The notes under the pieces: generated by a model
What the model was told of the DNA's origin: nothing
Database searches by the model: none
The model's input: only the letters and a program-made list of their open reading frames with translations
Part shown: positions 36,238 to 45,677 of the stretch, one piece after another
Layout: each line of letters opens with the position of its first letter
Numbering within the stretch: the stretch's first letter is position 1
DNA from: Rubellimicrobium mesophilum DSM 19309
Lineage (GTDB): Bacteria > Pseudomonadota > Alphaproteobacteria > Rhodobacterales > Rhodobacteraceae
Direction: 5' to 3'
Assembly (NCBI RefSeq): GCF_000600335.2
Contig: NZ_KK088604.1
Location: forward strand, 90,515 to 154,514
Length of the DNA: 64,000 nucleotides
Made by a program: the position numbers and the translations under genes

Positions 36238-37350
36238 TCAGTAGCCGGTCATTTCGAGGTAGCCCACGCCCTTGTGGGAGCCGGTGATGGTGATGGGGCC
36301 CTCCCAGTAGGGGACGGAGGTCGCCATCCAGCTCTGCGGATTGAGGGCCTCGACCGTCACGTCGAGGCCGTGGTCGGGGAGCGTGACGTGCCAGCGGGTC
36401 GGGACCTCGCGGCCCTCGACCTCGGTGGTGTCCTCGGGCTCGGCGGTGAAGGCGCCGTTCGGGTAGGGCGTGGGGGTGCCGTCGGCGGCGATCCAGGTGG
36501 CGACGGCGTAGGGCTCGCCTTCGGTGGCGCGCAGGCGGTAGCCCATGACGCGCTCGCCCCCGTCGAGGACGAGGGCGAACCAGTCCCAGCCGACCTGCCG
36601 GTCGGTGAGCGGCTGGGAGGACCATTCGCGGTCGAGCCAGGCGGTGCCGGTGACGGGCACGTCGCCTTGGGGGAGGTGCAGGGTCCCCTGGATCGCGAAG
36701 AAGGGCTGGGAGTAGTAGTGGCTGGCCTGCCCGTCCTCGGACTTGACGGAGTAGCCGTGGTCGCCCTGGAGAACGACGGGGCCCTTGGCCGTCAGGTCCA
36801 TGTCGTAGCCGATGTCGGTGCCTTGGGCGGTGAGGGTGGCGGTTTCGAGGTCGTCGCCGGTGAGGCGCCATTCGTCGATCCAGGCGTCGAAGGGGTCGAG
36901 CGCGACGCCCGCCTGCCCGGTGCCGCCGCGCGCGAGGCGCTCGGCGACGTAGTGATGGTCGGGCGTGGTGACGGCGGCGTGGGCCATCCAGAGCTGGTCC
37001 GTGTCGGCCTCGCCGGGGGCGAGGGCGGAGCGGAACAGCGTCCATTGCAGGCCGTAGGGAGTGCCATCCTCGGCGGAAAGGTTGGCCGTGACGTACCACC
37101 ACTCGATGCGGAAGTCGGGGTGGGGGCCGTGGTCCCTGGGGAAGCTGAACTCGTAGGCGGGGTCGGGGAGCGCGTAGCCCTCGGCGCTCTGGCCGAGGCC
37201 GGCGAAGCCCTGCCCCTGGGCGGCGAGGGGCCAAAGGGCGAGGAGGGCTCTTCGTAGGGTGCGCTTCAGCGCACCGGGCCAGCGAGCGCGGCGGGCGGCG
37301 GATGGTGCGCTGAAGCGCACCCTACGGGGGCGCAACGGGTCAGCGCTCAT
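36238..37350 (-). CDS. AttH/CrtC-like lipocalin-fold secreted protein of the ABC exporter
   Basis: The 370-residue protein has the CrtC/AttH signature: YEFSFPRDHGPHPDFRIEWWYVTANL, followed by WTLFRSALAP, AHAAVTTPDHHYVAERLARGG and WLDREWSSQPL. AttH proteins are exported or membrane-associated partners of the AttEFG ABC exporter, which matches the genes upstream. The N-terminus is odd. The ATG at 37350 overlaps the permease end by 11 bases, and the next 30 codons read straight through a REP-like pair before the hydrophobic ALLALWPLAAQGQG, the presumed signal-peptide core. No better start codon was found, so the repeat appears to be translated. Confidence 0.82.
   Translation of the reverse strand: MSADPLRPRRVRFSAPSAARRARWPGALKRTLRRALLALWPLAAQGQGFAGLGQSAEGYALPDPAYEFSFPRDHGPHPDFRIEWWYVTANLSAEDGTPYGLQWTLFRSALAPGEADTDQLWMAHAAVTTPDHHYVAERLARGGTGQAGVALDPFDAWIDEWRLTGDDLETATLTAQGTDIGYDMDLTAKGPVVLQGDHGYSVKSEDGQASHYYSQPFFAIQGTLHLPQGDVPVTGTAWLDREWSSQPLTDRQVGWDWFALVLDGGERVMGYRLRATEGEPYAVATWIAADGTPTPYPNGAFTAEPEDTTEVEGREVPTRWHVTLPDHGLDVTVEALNPQSWMATSVPYWEGPITITGSHKGVGYLEMTGY
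37254..37325. repeat. REP-like pair (BIME), GGTGCGC stem, heads outward
   Basis: The plus-strand copy 37254-37275 and minus-strand copy 37304-37325 each consist of GTAG and the stem GGTGCGC/GCGCACC with a TTCA loop. The GTAG heads point outward and the arms form a perfect inverted repeat. The pair lies inside the 5' coding part of the AttH-like gene. Confidence 0.85.
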
Positions 37351-39726
37351 CCGAGAACACCTTGAGGAGGAGCGAGGGCGGGACCCTCGCGAGGCGGATC
37401 GCGGGCCAGAGGGCAGCCGCCGCCGCGGCGAGGAGGGCGAGGCCGAGGAGGCGGAGCCAGTCCAGCGGGAAGAGGAACATCGGGAGCTTCCAGCCGAAGG
37501 CCTCGACGTTGACCACCGCGAGGAGGACCCAGGCGAGGGCGAGGCCGAGGGGGAGCGCGGCCAGCGCCGTCAGCGCGGAGAGGCCCACGGCGCGGAGGAG
37601 CTCCAGCCGCCCCAGCGTGGCGCGGCGGGTGCCGAGAGCCCAGACCGGCGCCAGTTGCGGCAGGCGGATGGCACCGAGGGTGAGCAGCGACATCAGGAGC
37701 GCGAAGCCCGCGACGGCGAGGGTCAGGACGTTGAGGGCGGCGGTGACGGTGAAGGTGCGCTCGAAGATGGCGAGGGAGATCGCCTTGAGGCGGGACTGGT
37801 TCACCACGCGCTCGGGCGCGAGGCCGAAGTCCCGCACGAGGCGCTGCGCGAGGGCGGGGACGTCGTCGGGCGGGACGCGGAGGGCGAAGCTGAGGGGGTC
37901 CACCTCGGGGAAGGTCCGGTGGAACAGGGACTCGGCGATGATCGCCTGGCCCACGGGGTTGCCGTAGTCGCCGTAGATGCCGAGGACCGGGAGGGTCACG
38001 GTTTCGGTGAGGGCGAGCGGGTCGCCCACTGAGAGGCCGGCGCGGCGGGCGAGCTGCTCGTTGACGACGGTCCCTTGCCCTTCGGCGAGCTTGTCCCAGG
38101 CGTCCGGCACGGCGGAGAGGAAGCGCCAGTTCTCGCGGTAGGTGGGGTCGTCGCGCAGGAGCCGGACCTCGCCGGGCTGGCCTTCGAGCGGACGCTCGAC
38201 GGCGGCGATGGGGAGGGCGCGGGTGCCATCGGGCAGGGCGGCGAGGACGCGCGCGGCGGCGGGGGCGTCGGGGACCTCGATGTAGAGCTCGGAGGCGAGG
38301 CGCTGGTCGAGGAAGTCCGTGAAGGTCTGGCGGAAGGAGGAGACCATGGTGGAGACGCCGACGTTGGCCGCCATGGCGAGGAGGAGGGCCATCAGGGCCA
38401 GGGAGAGGCCGGGGAGCTCGGCCCTCGTGTCGGCCCAGACCCATTGGGGCAGGGCCTCGCGGGCGAGGCGCTGGCCGAGCGACAGGACGCGGTCGAGGAG
38501 GAGCGGCAGGAGGAGCGCGCCGCCGATCATCAGGGCGCCCAGCATGGCGAAGCCGGCGGTCAGGCCGTGGCCCCAGAGGCCGAGGGCGAGCGCGAGGGCG
38601 AGGAGCGCGAGGCCCGCGAGGCCCTGGGTCCTGGCGCGGCGGGCGGCCCAGCGCGCGCCCGCGCGGCGGGTGCCTCCGGCGAGGAGCGGCTGGGTGGCGA
38701 GGCGGCGGAAGGCGCTCGCGGCGGCGACGGCGGTGCCGCCCAGCACGATCAGGAGGCCGGAGAGCGCCCAGAGGGGGCGGAAGGTGAGCGTCCCGGCGAC
38801 CTCGGCGCCGTAGAGGCCGCGCAGAGTGCCGGCCACGTCCGGCAGCAGCGCGGCGGCGATCAGGTAGCCGAGGATCAGGCCCAGGGCGCCCGAGGCGAGG
38901 GCGAGGAGCGCCAGTTCAAGGGCCATGAGGAGGATGAGCGTGCCGAGCGGCATCCCCATGGCGCGCAGCGTGCGGACGGTGCCGCGCCGCTGCTCGAAGG
39001 CGAGGCCCACGGCGCCATGGACGATGAAGAGGCCCACCGCGAAGCTCAGGAGCCCGAAGGCGGTGAGGTTGAGGTGGAAGGAGTCGGTCAGCGCGCCGAT
39101 GTCGGTCCCCTGGCCCGGCTGCTCGATGCGGAGGTCGGGGGCGACCTGCGCGAGAGGGGTCTGGCGGCGGGGCTGGTCGGGGGCGAGGAGGAGGCTGGTG
39201 AAGCCCTGGACGTCGAGGAGGCGCTGGGCGGTGCGGAGGTCGGTCAGGACGGTGCCGGGGGCGACCTCCTCGGAGTGGAGGAGCGTCGCCCCGGTGTCGG
39301 GGAGGGTGGCGAGCGTCTCCGGCCGCCCGAGGAGGGCGCCGTTCGGGGCAGGAAGGCCTGGAGGTCCGTGAGCGAGCCCTCCTCGAGGGAGCCGATGCGG
39401 ACGGGGGAGGTCAGGGGATCGAGGCCGATCAGGCGCGCCTCGCCCAGGCGGCCCTCGACGACGGGGCTGGCGAGCCAGCCGGCGCGGCGCAAGCGCACCC
39501 ATTCGGATTCGGGGATGGTGGCGCCCTCGGGCGGGCGGAGGCGGGAAAGGGTGCCCTCGCCCAGGGTATTGGCGGCCTCGGCGTAGGAGGCGCGGGCCTC
39601 GGCGTTGATGGCCTGGACGCCGGACCAGAGGGCGGTGGCCAGCGCCAGGCCGGCGACGAGGGTGAAGAGCTGGAGCCAGTGGCGGCGCCAGTGGGAGAGG
39701 AGGGCGGCGAGGCCGGCGGCGATCAT
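37340..39726 (-). pseudogene. ABC exporter permease (AttFG/FtsX-like), frameshifted
   Basis: With one base restored this encodes 795 residues. There is an N-terminal TM (MIAAGLAALLSHWRRHWLQLFTLVAGLALA), an extracytoplasmic domain, three TMs around residues 255-380, a mid-protein TM pair, a second extracytoplasmic domain and three C-terminal TMs ending LARVPPSLLLKVFSDER. This is the duplicated FtsX/MacB permease layout. The break at about 39346-39352, after TDLQAFL, is corrected by adding one base (CTGCCCC to CTGGCCCC), which joins it to APNGALLGRPETLATL. It overlaps the ATPase gene and the AttH-like gene. Confidence 0.88.
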
Positions 39727-40388
39727 GGGGCGACTTGGCCGCCGCGCAGATGCACCCGGGCGTCCATGCGGGCGGCGACCTGCTCGGAGTGGGTGACGCA
39801 GAGGAGGCTCGCCCCGGTCTGGCGCACGAGGTCGAGCATCAGGTCGAGGACCGCCGAGGACGAGGCCTCGTCGAGGTTGCCGGTGGGCTCGTCGGCGAGC
39901 ACGAGGCGCGGCCGGGCGGCGAGGGTGCGGGCGATGGCGACGCGCTGCTGCTGGCCGCCGGAGAGCTCCTCGGGGAACTTGCGGAGATGGGGGGCGAGGC
40001 CGAGGCGGCTCGCGAGTTCGTTTTCCCAGGCGGGGTCGCGGGCGCCCTTGAGGCGGGCCTGGAAGGCGATGTTGGCGGCGGCGTCGAGCGAGGGGATCAG
40101 GTTGAACTGCTGGAACACCACGCCGACCGCGTCGCGGCGGAGCCTCGCGCGGCCCCGGTCGTCGAGCCGCGTCACCTCGGTGCCGCCGAGGCGGATGCTC
40201 CCGCTGTCGGGGCGGTCGAGGCCGCCGATGAGGTGGAGGAGGGTGCTCTTGCCGCTCCCCGACTCGCCGGTGAGCGCGAGGGTGCGGCCCTGCGCGAGGT
40301 CGAGCGAGGCGCCGCGCAGGACGGGGACGAGGCCGTCGGGCCCGGCGAAGCCCTTGTGGACGTCGCGGACGGTCAGGAGAGGGGTCAT
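39723..40388 (-). CDS. ABC exporter ATP-binding protein (LolD/MacB type, AttE-like)
   Basis: The 221-residue ATPase has Walker A GESGSGKST, Q-loop VVFQQFNLIPSL, signature LSGGQQQRVAIARTL, Walker B RLVLADEPTGNLDEASS and the switch His in CVTHSEQVAARM. This is the class that energises FtsX-like permeases, and it overlaps the permease gene by four bases. Together with that permease and the AttH-like gene it resembles the AttEFGH exporters. The transported molecule is unknown; lipids, lipoproteins or carotenoid-related compounds are possible given the partner fold. Confidence 0.92.
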   Translation of the reverse strand: MTPLLTVRDVHKGFAGPDGLVPVLRGASLDLAQGRTLALTGESGSGKSTLLHLIGGLDRPDSGSIRLGGTEVTRLDDRGRARLRRDAVGVVFQQFNLIPSLDAAANIAFQARLKGARDPAWENELASRLGLAPHLRKFPEELSGGQQQRVAIARTLAARPRLVLADEPTGNLDEASSSAVLDLMLDLVRQTGASLLCVTHSEQVAARMDARVHLRGGQVAP

Positions 40389-41503
40389 GGGGGCGGCAAG
40401 CGCCTCAGGCGCGGCAGCAGGGCCGCCACGGCCACCGTCAAAAGGGCTCCGAAGACCGACAGGATCCAGAACAGGCTCTCCACTCCGACCGCCCCGAGGA
40501 TAGGGCGCAGCGCGAGCGGGCCAAGCGTGCCGCCGGTGAGGCCCGCCGCCAGGATCGCGGCGCCGAAGCGCGGGTCGGGGCCGAGGAGGCGGCTCGACCA
40601 GACGAAGAAGGCGGGGAAGCAGATGCCGATGAAGGCCCCCGAGGGGACCAAGCCCCAGGCGGGCGAGACGAAGGCCGCGACGAGGAGGCAGGCGGTCGTG
40701 CCTGCGAGCCCGAGGAGGAAGATCAGGTCGGGCGCCAGGCGGTGCGTGACGAAGGCGAGGCCCAGCCGCGCGGCCACGAAGGTCGCGAAGAACGCCGAGA
40801 CGAGGCGGGCGGCCTGCGCCTCCGGGGCGCCGAGGTCCACGAGGGCGGAGGCGCCGAGGCCGATGAGGCTCGCCTCGATGACCACGGCGGCGAAGTTGAG
40901 GAGGATGATCGAGAGGCGCGGCGAGAGCGGCGGCAGGCCGGGCGAGGCGCCGCGGAAGGGCTCGGGCCGGCTCAGCGCCATGGCGACGGCGGCGAGGACG
41001 GCGGTGATCCAGAGGACCGGGCCGGGTCGGCTGCCGACCGCGAGGAAGAGGAGCGGCGCGAGGATGGCGCCCAGGCCGAAGATGCCGTTGACGAGCGCCA
41101 CCATGCCGGGGCCGCGCGGGCCGAACTCCGCGAGGAAGCGACGGTTGATGGCGACGGCGAGGACGCCGAAGCCCAGCCCCGCGACGAGGGCGCAGGCGAG
41201 GAGGAGGCCCCAGGCCGCCCCCAGCGCCAGCCCGGCCGCCCCGAGCGCCACCAAGGCCGAGGCAGGGCGCATGGAGAGGCCGGGCACCCCGGCGACCCCG
41301 GCGAGGACGGCGATGGCCGCTCCGGCGTTGTAGAGGGCGACCAGCGTGCCCCCCTGCCCCTCGGCGAGGCCGAAGGCGCCGGACCAGACCGGCAGCGCCA
41401 CGCCGAAGAGAGCGGGGAGCATCCCGAGGAGGAAGAACGCGAGCGCGCCGGAGGCGAAGAGCGGGGACCGGAGGCCGTGGCTCGGGGCGGGGAGGACGGT
41501 CAT
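40385..41503 (-). CDS. MFS transporter, first of a tandem paralogous pair
   Basis: This 372-residue carrier has about 12 predicted helices, with the first near residues 14-34 (FASGALAFFLLGMLPALFGVA). Loop motifs GLGFGVLAVAINRRFLAEFGPRGPGMVALVNGIFGLGAILAPLLFL have direct counterparts in the next upstream gene. The proteins share most motifs in order and so are tandem duplicates. It overlaps the ATPase gene by four bases, which places both carriers in the exporter operon. Substrate unknown. Confidence 0.88.
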   Translation of the reverse strand: MTVLPAPSHGLRSPLFASGALAFFLLGMLPALFGVALPVWSGAFGLAEGQGGTLVALYNAGAAIAVLAGVAGVPGLSMRPASALVALGAAGLALGAAWGLLLACALVAGLGFGVLAVAINRRFLAEFGPRGPGMVALVNGIFGLGAILAPLLFLAVGSRPGPVLWITAVLAAVAMALSRPEPFRGASPGLPPLSPRLSIILLNFAAVVIEASLIGLGASALVDLGAPEAQAARLVSAFFATFVAARLGLAFVTHRLAPDLIFLLGLAGTTACLLVAAFVSPAWGLVPSGAFIGICFPAFFVWSSRLLGPDPRFGAAILAAGLTGGTLGPLALRPILGAVGVESLFWILSVFGALLTVAVAALLPRLRRLPPP

Positions 41504-41513
41504 GGCGGGGGCC

Positions 41514-42629
41514 TCAGGCGGGGACGGGGGCGCGGCCCTTGAGGAGGGCGAAGAGGGCGGCGAGGCTCAGGGCGGCGAGGGTGACGATCCAGAAGAGGCC
41601 CGCCTCGCCCGTCATGCCGAGGAGGGGGCGGAGGACCAGAGGGGCGAGCGTGCCGCCGAGGAGCGCCACGGCGAGAATGGCCGAGGTCATGCGCGGGTCG
41701 TCGCCCAGGATGCCGGTCGCCCAGACGTAGTGGGCGGGGAAGATCATGCCGACGAAGGCCCCCGCGAGGACGAAGCCCGGCGCGGGGGCTCCGAGCGCCG
41801 CGACCGCCATGCAGAGGCCCGCGCCGCCAGCGCCGAGGAGGAACAGGCGATCGGAGCCGACATGGCGGGCGAGCCAGTAGAGCGAGAGGCGCGACAGCAG
41901 GTAGGCCGCGAAGAAGGCCGAGGTGAGGCGCGCGGCGGTGTCGGCCGCGATGCCCGCGTCGATCAGGGCGGAGGCGCCGAAGCCGGCCGAGGCGCCCTCG
42001 ATCAGCCCGTTGCCGAAGATGAAGAGGGTCACGAGGAGGCGGCGGCTCCTCAGGTCGGGGAGCCCGCGCGGGGCCGGGTTGGGATCGGGCCGGGCGAGGA
42101 GGAGCGCCAGGACGGCGAGGGCCGCGATGGCGAGGTAGACGGCGGTGGGGCGGCTCCCCGCCCAGAGGAAGAGGAGCGGCGAGAGGATGGCGCCCAGGCC
42201 GTAGATGGCGTTGACGAGGCCCACCATGCCGGGGCCGCGCTCGCCGAAGCCACCGAGGAAGGCGCGGTTCACGGCGGCGATGATCTGGCCGAAGCCCAGG
42301 CCGGTGACGAATCCCGCCGCGAGGAGGAGCCCCCAGGAGGGCGCGAGCCCGAGGAGCGCCGCGCCCAGGGCGAAGGTGCCGAGGCCGAGCCGGAGCCCGA
42401 TCCCCGGCAGGCCGGCGAGGCCCAGGAGGAGCGCGGTCAGGGACCCGGCCCCATTCGCGGCGAGGAGCGCGCCGCCCTCGCCGGGCCCGAGATGGAAGGC
42501 CTCGGACCAGACGGTCAGGGACACGCCGGTCAGCGCGGGGCCGGCCCCGGCTGCGAGGAAGGCGAGCGTGCCGGACAGGAACAGGCGGGAGGCGAAGCCG
42601 GGGGGCGTCGAACGGGCGGCGATGGTCAC
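41514..42629 (-). CDS. MFS transporter, second of a tandem paralogous pair
   Basis: The 371-residue carrier has about 12 helices. Landmarks such as GLGFGQIIAAVNRAFLGGFGERGPGMVGLVNAIYGLGAILSPLLFLW and the DDPRMTSAILAVALLGGTLAPLVLRPLLG segment match its downstream paralogue nearly position for position. The GTG start is preceded by CCGGAAGCC. It starts the leftward set of genes (two carriers, ATPase, permease, AttH-like). Substrate unknown. Confidence 0.88.
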   Translation of the reverse strand: MTIAARSTPPGFASRLFLSGTLAFLAAGAGPALTGVSLTVWSEAFHLGPGEGGALLAANGAGSLTALLLGLAGLPGIGLRLGLGTFALGAALLGLAPSWGLLLAAGFVTGLGFGQIIAAVNRAFLGGFGERGPGMVGLVNAIYGLGAILSPLLFLWAGSRPTAVYLAIAALAVLALLLARPDPNPAPRGLPDLRSRRLLVTLFIFGNGLIEGASAGFGASALIDAGIAADTAARLTSAFFAAYLLSRLSLYWLARHVGSDRLFLLGAGGAGLCMAVAALGAPAPGFVLAGAFVGMIFPAHYVWATGILGDDPRMTSAILAVALLGGTLAPLVLRPLLGMTGEAGLFWIVTLAALSLAALFALLKGRAPVPA

Positions 42630-42797
42630 GATGGGGCTTCCGGAGGGGGTCGCGGCGGGATGTCTGGCGCATCGCGCGCGGGAGTTCCAGATGGGTCGGG
42701 GCCTCTCCGCGTCCAGCCGGGACCGGAACGGTCGGGCGCGCGGGGCGTTTCGTCAAGGTCCCTGCCCCGCCGGGGCGGCAGCGAGGAGGACGGCGAG

Positions 42798-43064
42798 ATG
42801 GCAACCCAAGAGCGTCCCGGGCGGCTGCCCGGCCGGCAGACCGAGGTCCCCAACGCGGGCGACGACTTCCCGGCGGAGCACGACCTCAAGCGCGCCAAGG
42901 AGGTGCCGCAGAGCATCCGCGAGCGCATCGACGAGACGGGCCTCGATCGCGAGACCCCGGGCCTGAGGGAGACGGGCGACCTCCGCGCGCCGCTGGGCGA
43001 CGACCAGGACAGCCGCGGGCGGGGCACGACCCAGGAGAAGGACGTCTACCAGAAGAAGGGCTGA
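42798..43064 (+). CDS. Small hydrophilic protein, 88 aa
   Basis: I do not recognise a domain. The protein is strongly charged and has no hydrophobic stretch: MATQERPGRLPGRQTEVPNAG, then DFPAEHDLKRAKEVPQSIRERIDETGLDRE and a C-terminal GRGTTQEKDVYQKKG. It is likely soluble and partly disordered, with a short helix in the middle. The start has an excellent site (GAGGAGG seven bases upstream), which supports a real gene. It is divergent from the MFS pair and its 3' end is next to a REP-like pair. Confidence 0.72.
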   Translation: MATQERPGRLPGRQTEVPNAGDDFPAEHDLKRAKEVPQSIRERIDETGLDRETPGLRETGDLRAPLGDDQDSRGRGTTQEKDVYQKKG

Positions 43065-43077
43065 GGGGTGGGCCGCC

Positions 43078-43155
43078 GTAGGGTGGGGCTTCACCCCACC
43101 ATGCAAAGATTCCAAGGATGCCCGGCCAGGATGGTGGGGTGAAACCTCACCCTAC
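43078..43155. repeat. REP-like pair (BIME), GGTGGGG stem, heads outward
   Basis: A plus-strand copy at 43078-43100 and a minus-strand copy at 43133-43155 each have GTAG plus a GGTGGGG stem; the second has one G-T pair (CCTCACC). Loops have five bases. The minus-strand copy's head provides the TAG stop of the neighbouring gene. Confidence 0.85.
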
Positions 43156-43466
43156 GGGTCTCCTAGCCCCGCGAACCACTCGGCGTAGGGCGTCGTCCGG
43201 GCCATGCGGCGGTTGAGGTCGGGGGCGCCGTCGGTCCACCAGACGGGTCCCCTCTCTCCGAGCGCCTGCTTGGCGGCGTCCACGCGGGCGCGGGCCTCGA
43301 GCTGCCGCTTCGGGTCGCCTTTGGCGTCACGCACCGCGCGGCGGGCGGACATGAGGTCGCGGACGAGGCCCTCTCGCGTGGCCGGGTCGAGCGCGGGGTT
43401 CGCCATGCGCCAGAGGCGGCCCCGGACGACGAAGTAGCGTCCGTCGGGGGTGACGGGGTATCTCAC
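43152..43466 (-). CDS. Conserved hypothetical protein, 104 aa
   Basis: The protein starts [26 protein letters not shown], has a charged helix ([44 protein letters not shown]) and ends [29 protein letters not shown] recall close relatives as widespread uncharacterised proteobacterial proteins; no function is known. It is coupled to tdh by an ATGA overlap. Its stop codon TAG is part of the GTAG head of a REP-like element, so the repeat may have changed its natural C-terminus. Confidence 0.82.
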   Translation of the reverse strand: MRYPVTPDGRYFVVRGRLWRMANPALDPATREGLVRDLMSARRAVRDAKGDPKRQLEARARVDAAKQALGERGPVWWTDGAPDLNRRMARTTPYAEWFAGLGDP

Positions 43467-44487
43467 GCCCAGTCGAGGACGACCTTGCCCGACTTCCCCG
43501 ACAGCATCGCCTCAAAGCCCTCGCGGTAGTCGCTGACCGGGAAGCGATGGGTGATGACGCGGCGCACGTCGAGACCGTTCTCGAGCATCGCGATCATCTT
43601 GTACCAGGTCTCGAAGATCTCGCGGCCGTAGATGCCCTTGAGAGTCAGGGACTTGAGGACGATGCGGCTCCAGTCCACGGGGCTCTTGCCCGGGGGGATG
43701 CCGAGGAGGGCGATGCGGCCGCCCATGACGAGGGACTCGACCATCTGGTCGAGCGCGGCCTGGGAGCCCGACATCTCCAGCCCCACGTCGAAGCCTTGGA
43801 CCATGTGGAGGCGGGACATGACCTCCTTGAGATCCTCGGTGGCGACGTTCACGGGCACCACGTCGGCGACCTTGGCGGCGAGGTCGAGGCGCAGGGGGTT
43901 CACGTCGGTGATGACGACGTGGCGGGCGCCCACATGGCGGGCGACGGCGGCGGCCATGATGCCGATGGGGCCCGCGCCCGTCACCAGCACGTCCTCGCCG
44001 ATCAGGTCGAAGCTGAGGGCGGTGTGGACCGCGTTGCCGAGCGGGTCGAGGATGGCGCCGATCTCGTCGTCGATGGTGTCAGGAAGGGGCACGGCGTTGA
44101 AGGCGGGAAGGCGGAGGTAGTCGGCGAAGGCGCCGGGCTCGTTGACCCCGATGCCGCGCGTCTCGGGGTCAAGGTGGAATTTCCCCGACCGGCTCTGGCG
44201 GGAGGTCTTGCCGATCAGGTGGCCCTCGCCCGAGACGCGCTGGCCCACGCGGAGGTCGTGGACGTTGGCGCCGAGCTCCACGATCTCGCCGGCGAACTCG
44301 TGCCCGGTCACGAGGGGGTGGGCACGGTGCGGGCGGCCCAGGCGTCCCAGCTCCAGATGTGGATGTCGGTGCCGCAGATGCCGGTCCGGTGGACGCGGAT
44401 GAGGACGTCGTCGGGGCCGATCTCGGGCTCGGGCACGTCCTTGAGGGTCAGGCCCTCGCCGGGGGCCTCCTTCACCAGGGCTCTCAT
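43463..44487 (-). pseudogene. tdh: L-threonine 3-dehydrogenase, frameshifted
   Basis: The zinc-dependent MDR enzyme starts [19 protein letters not shown], with the catalytic-zinc region [15 protein letters not shown]. It breaks at the G5 run 44314-44318 and continues in the other frame as [22 protein letters not shown] and [12 protein letters not shown] to the stop. One extra base restores 341 residues, the E. coli length. The four structural-zinc cysteines of E. coli Tdh are absent (the region reads [19 protein letters not shown]). It oxidises threonine to 2-amino-3-ketobutyrate for the adjacent Kbl, whose gene overlaps it. Confidence 0.9.
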
Positions 44488-45677
44488 GCGGCCAGCACTC
44501 CCGTCTCGCGCCCGGCCCGGTCGAAGGCCTCCAGCGCCTGGTCGAGGTCTTGGGGCGTCAGGGCCGCGCTCATCTGCGTGCGGATGCGCGCCTTCCCTTG
44601 CGGGACGACCGGGTAGAAGAAGCCCGTCGCCAGCACCCCCTGAGCGAGGAGGCCCCGCGCCATGTCCTGCGCCCGGCGGGCGTCGTGGAGCATGACCGGG
44701 ACGATGGGGTGGCTGCCGGGGAGGAGCTCGAAGCCGAGGCCCTCCAGCCCCTTGCGCCAGTGGTGGGCATTCGCAGCGAGGCGGGAGCGGCGCTCGTCGC
44801 CCTCCGGCCCCTCCACGAGGTCGAGGGCGGCGAGCGTGGCGCCGGTGACGGCGGGGGGGAGCGCGTTGGAGAAGAGGTAGGGGCGCGCGCGCTGGCGGAG
44901 GAGGTCGATCACGGGGCCGGGGCCGGCGACGAAGCCGCCCAGCGCCCCGCCCAGCGCCTTGCCGAAGGTGCCGGTGACGATGTCGGCCCGGACGCCCGCG
45001 CGGGAGGGCGTCCCCCTCCCCTTCTCGCCCACGAAGCCGGTCGCGTGGGCATCGTCCACCATGAGCTGGGCGCCGTAGCGGTCGGCGAGGAGCCGCATCG
45101 AGGCGAGGTCGGCGAAGCTCCCGTCCATGCTGAAGACGCCGTCGGTGGCGATCAGGACGTGGCGGGCGCCGCCGTCGCGGGCCTCGCGCAGCCGGGCCTC
45201 CAGCTCGTCCATGTCGTTGTTGGCGTAGCGGTAGCGCCGGGCCTTGGAGAGGCGGATGCCGTCGATGATCGAGGCGTGGTTGAGGGCGTCCGAGACGACC
45301 GCGTCCGCGTCGGTCAGCAGCGGCTCGAAGAGGGCGCCGTTGGCGTCGAAGGCGGCGGCGAAGAGGATGGCGTCGTCGAGGCCGAGATAGGATGCGACCC
45401 GCGCCTCCAGCGCCTTGTGGAGGTCCTGCGTCCCGCAGATGAAGCGGACGGAGGCGAGGCCGTAGCCGCGCTCCTCCATGGCGGCGGATGCTGCGGCTTT
45501 CAGCGCGGGGTGGTTGGCGAGGCCGAGATAGTTGTTGGCGCAGAGGTTCAGCACCTCGCGCCCGTCCACGGTGACGCGGCCGCCCTGGGGCGAGGCGATC
45601 ACCGCCTCGCGCTTCCACAGCCCCTCGGCCCGGATCCCGTCGAGCCGGGCGCGGATCTCGTCGAGGAAGTCGCTCAT
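44484..45677 (-). CDS. kbl: Glycine C-acetyltransferase (2-amino-3-ketobutyrate CoA ligase)
   Basis: The 397-residue alpha-oxoamine synthase shows the family order: [51 protein letters not shown], the PLP Asp in [11 protein letters not shown] and the PLP Lys in [16 protein letters not shown] (about residue 242). It splits 2-amino-3-ketobutyrate with CoA into glycine and acetyl-CoA. With tdh it forms the threonine-to-glycine pathway; the genes overlap by ATGA. AAGGATC precedes the ATG. Confidence 0.95.
   Translation of the reverse strand: MSDFLDEIRARLDGIRAEGLWKREAVIASPQGGRVTVDGREVLNLCANNYLGLANHPALKAAASAAMEERGYGLASVRFICGTQDLHKALEARVASYLGLDDAILFAAAFDANGALFEPLLTDADAVVSDALNHASIIDGIRLSKARRYRYANNDMDELEARLREARDGGARHVLIATDGVFSMDGSFADLASMRLLADRYGAQLMVDDAHATGFVGEKGRGTPSRAGVRADIVTGTFGKALGGALGGFVAGPGPVIDLLRQRARPYLFSNALPPAVTGATLAALDLVEGPEGDERRSRLAANAHHWRKGLEGLGFELLPGSHPIVPVMLHDARRAQDMARGLLAQGVLATGFFYPVVPQGKARIRTQMSAALTPQDLDQALEAFDRAGRETGVLAA

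Noticed and set aside
33884..37234. Apparent 1116-aa protein spanning the HAD phosphatase and adjacent DNA
   Set aside because: It results from reading through the HAD gene's frameshift and antisense of serA; only the HAD part has recognisable motifs.
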